Assembly (NCBI GenBank): GCA_031552315.1
Contig: JAVBMP010000160.1
Span: forward strand, 1-7,102
Origin: JAVBMP01 sp031552315
GTDB taxonomy: Bacteria > Desulfobacterota > Desulfovibrionia > Desulfovibrionales > Desulfovibrionaceae
Length of the DNA stretch: 7,102 nt
Direction of reading: 5' to 3'
Shown here one piece after another: positions 1 through 3,930 of the stretch. Position 1 is the first letter of the stretch, and each line of letters opens with the position of its first letter. A model generated the notes under the pieces. That model had not been told where the DNA came from, ran no database searches, and saw only the letters and a program-made list of their open reading frames with translations. Made by a program: the position numbers and the translations under genes.

Positions 1-1037
1 TTTTCCAGCACGGCCAGCACCAGATGCAGGCGGTTTACGTCCAGCCCCAGCGAGGCCCGGCGCGGGATGGCAAGGTAGCTTTTGCCGGCCAGGGCCTGCA
101 CTTCCACGGCAAAGGGGCGTTGCCCGTCCACCGTAAGGGCCACGGCCGCGCCGGAAAGCCCGGCGTCCCTGGCCCCAAGGAAGTAGGTTGAAGGGTCTTC
201 AACCAGTTCCATCCCCTGCCCGATCATTTGGAAAACCAGCAATTCCTGGTTCGGGCCGAAGCGGTTTTTCAAGATGCGCATAAGGCGGAACATATGTTCC
301 CGGTCGCCTTCAAGGGCGATTACCGTATCAACCATATGTTCCAGCAGTTTCGGCCCGGCCAGCGCCCCTTCTTTGGTGACGTGGCCCACCAGGATAAGGG
401 TTATGTCCTTGCGCTTGCAAATTTCCACCAAGTCGGCGGCCACGGCCTTTACCTGGGCCACGTTACCGGCCAGGCCTTCCGCGTTGGGTGAACTTAAGGT
501 TTGTACGGAATCCGCTATCAGCAGGGCTGGCGGTTCCGGCCCTTCCAGCGCGGGGAAGATATCTTCAACCTGCGTTGTGGCAAGGGCCAGCAGGTTGTCA
601 TGCAGCACGTTCAGGCGTTCCGCCCGGCTTTTTAGTTGATTGAGGGTTTCTTCACCGGAAAGGTAAATGGTTTTGCGGCCCCCGGCGGCCACAGCCCCGG
701 CAATTTGCAACAGCAGGGTGGATTTGCCTATGCCGGGTTCACCGCCAATAAGGATGGCCGCGCCGGGGTTAAGCCCGCCGCCAAGCACCCGGTCGATGGA
801 CGGGTTGCCCGCGCTGAAGCCGGATGCTGAAAGCCCTTCCGCCTCACTAAGCACAGAAAGGCCAAAAGGCTGGGCAGCCGCCCCGGACGCGCCGCGCGTG
901 GCCCGGCTGCGGGTTTGGGAATTGATGGAGCTGGCGGCAAGGGTATTCCACCCGCCGCAGTGCGGGCATTGGCCCTTCCAGATAGAGCATTGCCCGTTGC
1001 AGCTTGAACAGATGTAAACTTCGCGCAGTTTGGCCAT
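1..1037 (-). CDS. radA: DNA repair/recombination ATPase RadA (Sms), 3' end cut by window edge
   Basis: The frame is open for 345 codons from the ATG at 1037 to the left edge without a stop; RadA is usually about 450 residues, so the C-terminal quarter is missing. RadA is a RecA-like, DnaB-type ATPase that promotes branch migration and processing of recombination intermediates in the cytoplasm. Visible in order: an N-terminal C4 zinc finger (C10, C13, C24, C27), Walker A GEPGIGKST (99-107), a Walker B-like LLIADS strand ending near D176, the RadA-specific KNRFG motif (257-261), and the start of the Lon-protease-like domain, ending in SLGLDVNRLHLVLAVLE. The start MAKLREVYICSSC fits the family. 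No clear Shine-Dalgarno precedes it. The upstream gene stops only 4 bp away, so translation is probably coupled. The call is near certain. Confidence 0.97.
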   Translation of the reverse strand, partial: MAKLREVYICSSCNGQCSIWKGQCPHCGGWNTLAASSINSQTRSRATRGASGAAAQPFGLSVLSEAEGLSASGFSAGNPSIDRVLGGGLNPGAAILIGGEPGIGKSTLLLQIAGAVAAGGRKTIYLSGEETLNQLKSRAERLNVLHDNLLALATTQVEDIFPALEGPEPPALLIADSVQTLSSPNAEGLAGNVAQVKAVAADLVEICKRKDITLILVGHVTKEGALAGPKLLEHMVDTVIALEGDREHMFRLMRILKNRFGPNQELLVFQMIGQGMELVEDPSTYFLGARDAGLSGAAVALTVDGQRPFAVEVQALAGKSYLAIPRRASLGLDVNRLHLVLAVLE

Positions 1038-1041
1038 ATGG

Positions 1042-1917
1042 CTACAGGTCGCTCGGCATTGGCTCGTCTATATCTTTGGCGGAAACCGGGGCAATGGAGA
1101 AGCTGCGCATTTCCTTTGGCGGGTGCGGCACGGCAATCATAAACGGCACACTGCCGCGCACCGGAATTTTGGTGTTATAAAGCATTATATCATACTGGTT
1201 TGCCAAATGATTTTGCAAGGTGCCCTCTTCAAGCACTTCAAGCTGGGTTTGGGAAAGTGTGGTGCCGCAGTACTGGCGCTTGGTAAAAATTACCTTGTCA
1301 TTTTCATCATATATGTTCAGTTCCACCACGATGAAGGACTTGGGTTTTTCAAAATTGTTTACCACCTTGCCGGTAACCACAAAAATGTCGCCAAGCGTGG
1401 TGTTGCGAATCAAAAAGTTTTTTGATTCCACCTTCAGCGCCATGTAAGCCTGGGCCACTTCCGGTATTTTGGGCGCGGAATCTTCCGTTTGGGCAGTGCC
1501 GCCATTTTTGTCGTCCGCGCTGTTTTTGTTAAGAAGCAGCAAAACTTCCACCCCGGCAGCCACCAGACCGACAACCAGAATGATAATAACCGCTATGGCG
1601 TAAACAGAAAGCTTTTTTTTGGGTTTTGCGCTGCCGGGCAATTCAACGCCGTTATGTTCATCGGCATCTTTGCGGTTGCGGTAGCGTGAAGGTTTGGCCT
1701 TGGCGGCAGGGCTTTCATCCTCATGCTGCGCGTGTTCTTCCGCCAGGCGGCTGAACAATTCCTCATCATACGGCGAAAGCTTCGGCTCATCCGGTTCCGG
1801 CAAGGCGGGAAGCTGGAACACCGTAAGGCAATTGGCGCAACGGGACTTGCGTCCCGGCTGGTACATATGGTCAGGCACATTGAATTGTGTGCCGCAATTT
1901 GGACAACTTACTATCAT
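1042..1917 (-). CDS. MJ0042-type zinc-finger, single-TM protein with DUF3426-like C-terminal domain
   Basis: 291 residues. The N-terminus MIVSCPNCGTQFNVP carries a C4 zinc ribbon (C5, C8, C27, C30) of the MJ0042/zinc_ribbon_5 kind. A charged, acidic, Pro-rich linker follows (about 38-100), then a K-rich stretch and one strongly hydrophobic helix (about 104-129). The rest (about 150-280) is a beta-rich domain with FVVTGKVVNNFEKP and similar strands, typical of DUF3426. The positive-inside rule suggests the zinc finger is cytoplasmic and the C-terminal domain periplasmic. A good Shine-Dalgarno (GAGGG, 1924-1928, 6 nt spacing) supports the ATG. The gene runs into radA with a 4-bp gap, so the two are co-transcribed. 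I know no firm biochemical role for the family. The coding strand has an A8 run (1613-1620) just before the TM segment. Confidence 0.85.
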   Translation of the reverse strand: MIVSCPNCGTQFNVPDHMYQPGRKSRCANCLTVFQLPALPEPDEPKLSPYDEELFSRLAEEHAQHEDESPAAKAKPSRYRNRKDADEHNGVELPGSAKPKKKLSVYAIAVIIILVVGLVAAGVEVLLLLNKNSADDKNGGTAQTEDSAPKIPEVAQAYMALKVESKNFLIRNTTLGDIFVVTGKVVNNFEKPKSFIVVELNIYDENDKVIFTKRQYCGTTLSQTQLEVLEEGTLQNHLANQYDIMLYNTKIPVRGSVPFMIAVPHPPKEMRSFSIAPVSAKDIDEPMPSDL

Positions 1918-1972
1918 TGCAAACCCTCAAGGCTTTAAATATAAACTGGCGCTTGATTGCAAATTTGAACAC

Positions 1973-2010
1973 CGCAAGATCCGCCAGGATCTTGCGCCGC
2001 GTCAAGCGGC
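1973..2010 (-). repeat. Two abutting stem-loops in the leader region of the DUF3426-radA unit
   Basis: CGCAAGATCC at 1973-1982 pairs perfectly with GGATCTTGCG at 1987-1996 around a 4-nt loop. GCCGC at 1996-2000 pairs with GCGGC at 2006-2010 around a 5-nt loop. The stems share or abut base 1996, so in RNA they could stack. Neither is followed by a T tract on either strand, so they are not typical intrinsic terminators. The 10-bp stem lies about 55 bp before the DUF3426 start codon. The pairing is seen directly; any function is inferred. Confidence 0.6.
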
Positions 2011-2016
2011 ATAATC

Positions 2017-2042
2017 TGGCGAAAAATCACACTTTTCCGCCA
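2017..2042 (-). repeat. Stem-loop with 10-nt arms
   Basis: The arms at 2017-2026 and 2033-2042 enclose a 6-nt loop. Nine of ten positions pair. The odd position (2022/2037) is A/C on the plus strand but G/U on a minus-strand transcript, so the structure is better in minus-strand RNA, the direction in which hpt and the DUF3426 gene are read. The right arm is U-rich, but no U tract follows the stem. Confidence 0.5.
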
Positions 2043-2049
2043 ATTGTCT

Positions 2050-2079
2050 TCGCAAAAATATCCTTTAATGTTTTTGCGA
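2050..2079 (-). repeat. Stem-loop TCGCAAAAA / TTTTTGCGA
   Basis: A perfect 9-bp inverted repeat: TCGCAAAAA at 2050-2058 and TTTTTGCGA at 2071-2079, with a 12-nt loop. It lies 57 bp past the hpt stop. The T run is inside the stem rather than after it, so it is an atypical terminator at best. It belongs to a series of inverted repeats filling this gap. Confidence 0.5.
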
Positions 2080-2098
2080 GTATTCACCAGACTGGTTT

Positions 2099-2143
2099 AC
2101 GCTTGAAATACAAGGTAAATACAGTCTACAGGATGTCAAGCGT
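2099..2143 (-). repeat. Inverted repeat spanning the hpt stop codon
   Basis: ACGCTTGA at 2099-2106 is the exact reverse complement of TCAAGCGT at 2136-2143, separated by 29 nt. The right arm includes the hpt stop codon (TGA, 2138-2136). The small palindrome ACCAG-A-CTGGT (2086-2096) lies just beyond it. The arms are only 8 bp and the loop is long, so this could be chance. Confidence 0.35.
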
Positions 2144-2146
2144 CAA
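2118..2146 (-). promoter_or_regulatory. Candidate sigma70-type promoter for the DUF3426-radA unit
   Basis: On the minus strand, TTGACG (2146-2141, 5 of 6 matches to the -35 consensus) is followed after 17 bp by TGTATT (2123-2118, 4 of 6 to the -10). Transcription would start near 2110 and give a leader of about 190 nt before the ATG at 1917, containing most of the stem-loops in the gap. The -35 overlaps the end of hpt. This is pattern matching only and may be fortuitous. Confidence 0.3.
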
Positions 2147-2705
2147 GGTCAACAAGGTAAATGCCTGGCAATTCCCGGTATTTTTCTTTATAATCCAGCC
2201 CGTAACCAACAATGAAGCCTTCCGGCAGGTTAAGGGCCACGTAGGCGGCTTTTACCGGCACTTCCCGGCGTTCTGTTTTATCTACCAGCGCGGCCACCCG
2301 CACGTCGCACGCCCCGCGCGCTTGCAGGTGATTGGTCAAAAAGGCTATGGTGTGGCCTGTATCCACAATATCTTCCACCAGCAAGACATGTTTGCCCTGC
2401 ACATTTACTTCAAGGTCTTTGGTAATGGTTACCGCGCGGGAAGATTCCGTTTGCCCGCAATAGCTTGAAACACGCACAAAATCCAGTTCCGGTTCCATAA
2501 CAAGCTGTTTTACCAGGTCGGAAAAAAACATGAACGCGCCCTTCAGCACGCAAACCGCAACCAGGTTTTTACCGGCGTAATCCGCATTGATTTGCGCGGC
2601 CACGGCGCCTATGCGGGCGGTAATTTCCTTTTCGTCAAAAATACAGGTAAAACGGTTTTTGCTGTTACAAGATTCCGCTGCCTTTTCAGTACCGTTATTT
2701 TTCAC
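2136..2705 (-). CDS. hpt: Hypoxanthine(-guanine) phosphoribosyltransferase
   Basis: A 189-residue cytoplasmic purine-salvage enzyme that joins hypoxanthine (and usually guanine) to PRPP to give IMP/GMP. The family motifs are in order: the PPi-binding loop around LKG (54-56), the flexible loop SSYCGQTESS (80-89), the PRPP-binding motif LLVEDIVDTGHT (108-119) with the acidic pair E111-D112, a purine-contacting Lys in ALVDK (K143), and the C-terminal VGYGLDY (166-172). The start is GTG at 2705, preceded by AAGGAAG with 7-nt spacing. No alternative start lies nearby downstream. The N-terminus is about 15 residues longer than in typical Hpt proteins. The gene lies 53 bp after the acetyltransferase gene, probably on the same transcript. 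Family assignment is firm; base preference cannot be read from the sequence. Confidence 0.95.
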   Translation of the reverse strand: MKNNGTEKAAESCNSKNRFTCIFDEKEITARIGAVAAQINADYAGKNLVAVCVLKGAFMFFSDLVKQLVMEPELDFVRVSSYCGQTESSRAVTITKDLEVNVQGKHVLLVEDIVDTGHTIAFLTNHLQARGACDVRVAALVDKTERREVPVKAAYVALNLPEGFIVGYGLDYKEKYRELPGIYLVDLDA

Positions 2706-2712
2706 CGTACAA

Positions 2713-2719
2713 CTTCCTT
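2713..2719 (-). promoter_or_regulatory. Shine-Dalgarno that supports the GTG start of hpt
   Basis: The minus strand reads AAGGAAG, 7 nt before the GTG at 2705-2703. No ATG lies near it in frame, so this site fixes the non-ATG start. Confidence 0.75.
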
Positions 2720-2729
2720 CAAAGTTTTT

Positions 2730-2744
2730 GGGCCGTTGCGGCCC
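2730..2744 (-). repeat. GC-rich hairpin in the hpt leader
   Basis: GGGCCG (2730-2735) and CGGCCC (2739-2744) form a perfect 6-bp stem with a 3-nt loop. It sits between the acetyltransferase stop and the hpt Shine-Dalgarno. On the minus strand it is followed by AAAAAC, not a T tract, so it is not an intrinsic terminator for that direction. It may tune mRNA stability or translation between the two genes. Confidence 0.45.
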
Positions 2745-2758
2745 CGCCGTTTTGCAAG

Positions 2759-3229
2759 TTAAATCAACAACTTTTGCATGGCGGTTTCGTCACAATCCGG
2801 AAACTTCGGGCAATTGATGCAGACAGACCATATTTTTTGCGGCAAGGTATCTTTGCTGATTATTTCAAAGCCCAGACGCTCAAAAAATTCCGTCTGATAA
2901 GTAAGGGTAAAAATACGTTTTATTTTAAGTTCAACGGCTTCTTGCAGGCATTTGTCCACCAGCTGGCGGCCAAAGCCCTGCTTGCGTATTTCCGGGCTTA
3001 CAATAAGCGAACGAATTTCCGCTGTATCTTCCCAGACAATGGAAAGGGCGCAGCACCCCAAAACGCGGTTTTCACCCGCCGGGCTTACAATATAAAACTC
3101 CCGCAGGTGATTGTAAAGCTCGCTAAGCGGGCGCGGCAACAAAAGCCCTTCACCGGAAGCGGCCATAAGCAGGGCATGTATGCTTTTTACATCCGCAATT
3201 GCCGCCCGGCGCAGCACAAAATTGTTCAT
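2759..3229 (-). CDS. GNAT N-acetyltransferase, likely short-form ArgA (glutamate N-acetyltransferase)
   Basis: 156 residues forming a single GNAT fold. MNNFVLRRAAIADVKSI is the usual beta1-alpha1 start. The acetyl-CoA pyrophosphate loop is R82-K-Q-G85-F-G87 after the IRSLIVSP strand (72-79), and FFERLGFE (115-122) is the classic C-terminal GNAT signature. The C-terminal tail has a Cys-rich motif, CINCPKFPDCDETAM (C137, C140, C146), which I associate with the short, kinase-domain-free N-acetylglutamate synthases. These make N-acetylglutamate for arginine biosynthesis. Substrate is therefore inferred from family resemblance and other acetyl acceptors are possible. The ATG at 3229 is the only reasonable start, because an in-frame TAA lies just upstream; its Shine-Dalgarno is weak and distant (AAAGG, about 12 nt). 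hpt follows after 53 bp. Confidence 0.85.
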   Translation of the reverse strand: MNNFVLRRAAIADVKSIHALLMAASGEGLLLPRPLSELYNHLREFYIVSPAGENRVLGCCALSIVWEDTAEIRSLIVSPEIRKQGFGRQLVDKCLQEAVELKIKRIFTLTYQTEFFERLGFEIISKDTLPQKIWSVCINCPKFPDCDETAMQKLLI

Positions 3230-3235
3230 ATTTTA

Positions 3236-3265
3236 TTTATACCTTTAAATCGGCCCAGGTGTAGG
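3236..3265 (-). promoter_or_regulatory. Candidate promoter immediately before the acetyltransferase start
   Basis: TATAAA (3241-3236, 5 of 6 to the -10) lies only 6 nt before the ATG, with CCTACA (3265-3260, 3 of 6 to the -35) 18 bp further upstream. If used, the transcript would begin at or next to the ATG and be essentially leaderless, which would fit the poorly spaced Shine-Dalgarno. The -35 is weak and the region is AT-rich, so confidence is low. Confidence 0.25.
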
Positions 3266-3302
3266 GTTAATGCGTAAAACGTCCATTGTTTCCAAAGAAG
3301 TA

Positions 3303-3350
3303 AAAGCGAATGCGCCGTGGCCTGCGCGGCATACGGCGTAACATCGCTTT
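3303..3350. repeat. Nested imperfect inverted repeat (48 bp)
   Basis: Three stems nest: AAAGCGA (3303-3309) with TCGCTTT (3344-3350); CGCCGT (3313-3318) with ACGGCG (3333-3338); GCC (3320-3322) with GGC (3328-3330). Short internal loops separate them. Both flanks are T-rich in the outgoing direction (TTTTACTTC on minus, CTTTCTTGTC on plus), so it could be a second terminator after the metH-tlpA unit, or a leader structure for the acetyltransferase-hpt unit. The 192-bp gap it sits in (3230-3421) holds no credible gene. Confidence 0.5.
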
Positions 3351-3385
3351 CTTGTCAAAATAACAGGCTATCAAAGCGGGGCACG

Positions 3386-3414
3386 GCGCAATAAAATGGC
3401 AAAGGCCATTGCGC
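3386..3414 (-). terminator. Terminator-like hairpin after the TlpA-family gene
   Basis: It begins 7 nt past the TlpA stop codon. On the minus strand AATGGC, loop CTTT, GCCATT forms a 6-bp hairpin followed by the T-rich TTATTG. A longer alternative pairs GCGCAAT (3408-3414 arm) with ATTGCGC (3386-3392 arm) around the same core, leaving a 5-nt bulge. Position and shape suit an end for the CxxC-metH-tlpA transcript, but the T tract is interrupted, so it may be leaky. Confidence 0.55.
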
Positions 3415-3421
3415 AGTGGCC

Positions 3422-3910
3422 TCACTTCAAAAAACTGTCAATTGTGCTTATAAGTTCGCTACGTTCGGCAAGGCCGGTGTAATTTATTTGCAATTCGCCC
3501 TCTTTATCAAAAATAAGCAATTGCGGTATGGCGCTTACGCCAAAGGCGCGGGAAAAATCGCCGGTGGCCAAAAAAACCGGGTAGTTTATTTTTTTGTCAT
3601 CCATAAACTTGCGCAGGGCCTGCATGTCTTCATCCACAGATACCCCGGCAAACAGCACCTTTTCCGCCGGGTATTTGGCGCGCAGGGCCACAAGTTCCGG
3701 CACTTCGCTGCCGCAGGGCGGGCACCAGGAGGCAAAGATGTTGACCACCACAACCTTGCCCTTGCCGTCTTTTTCCACGTAATTCAGCAAGGCTTGGGAA
3801 TCCACAGGTTTTATTGCCGCCTCGCGGGACAGGGCAAAGGACGGAAACAAAAGGCAACATGCCAGCAGACAGGCCAAAAACTTAAAATTAAAAAATGTTT
3901 TACCAAGCAT
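3422..3910 (-). CDS. TlpA/ResA-family thiol-disulfide oxidoreductase, exported
   Basis: 162 residues from the ATG at 3910. A TTG at 3928 extends the frame by six codons, but it contains the Shine-Dalgarno itself, so the ATG is preferred. The N-terminus (K4, K10, hydrophobic 11-27, then ALSREA) is a signal peptide or membrane anchor. LLAC before C18 could be a lipobox but is not a strong one. The mature part is a thioredoxin fold: VVVVNIFASWCPPC puts the redox-active C63-P-P-C66 in the usual place, GVSVDE follows, and the cis-proline is in SAIPQ (P129). Such proteins reduce or exchange disulfides in the periplasm, for example in cytochrome c maturation. It lies 20 bp after metH and is followed by a terminator-like hairpin. 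The partner protein cannot be deduced. Confidence 0.92.
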   Translation of the reverse strand: MLGKTFFNFKFLACLLACCLLFPSFALSREAAIKPVDSQALLNYVEKDGKGKVVVVNIFASWCPPCGSEVPELVALRAKYPAEKVLFAGVSVDEDMQALRKFMDDKKINYPVFLATGDFSRAFGVSAIPQLLIFDKEGELQINYTGLAERSELISTIDSFLK

Positions 3911-3916
3911 TTTCAG

Positions 3917-3922
3917 CTCCTT
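3917..3922 (-). promoter_or_regulatory. Shine-Dalgarno that decides the TlpA-family start
   Basis: A perfect AAGGAG on the minus strand lies 6 nt before the ATG at 3910. It sits inside the six-codon extension that the TTG at 3928 would add, so it argues for the ATG. Confidence 0.85.
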
Positions 3923-3930
3923 ACACAAAC

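Noticed and set aside
1593..1880. Minus-strand ORF overlapping the DUF3426 gene in another frame
   Set aside because: It has no domain and lies within the well-supported DUF3426 gene. Its frame is also not the one a -1 slip at the A8 run would enter.
2730..2744. GC-rich hairpin between the acetyltransferase and hpt as a terminator
   Set aside because: It is followed by A residues on the minus strand, and on the plus strand no gene reads toward it.
3353..3358. Perfect TTGACA on the minus strand as the -35 of the acetyltransferase-hpt unit
   Set aside because: At 16-19 bp the only -10 candidates are poor (CGTATG, TATGCC) and lie within an inverted repeat.
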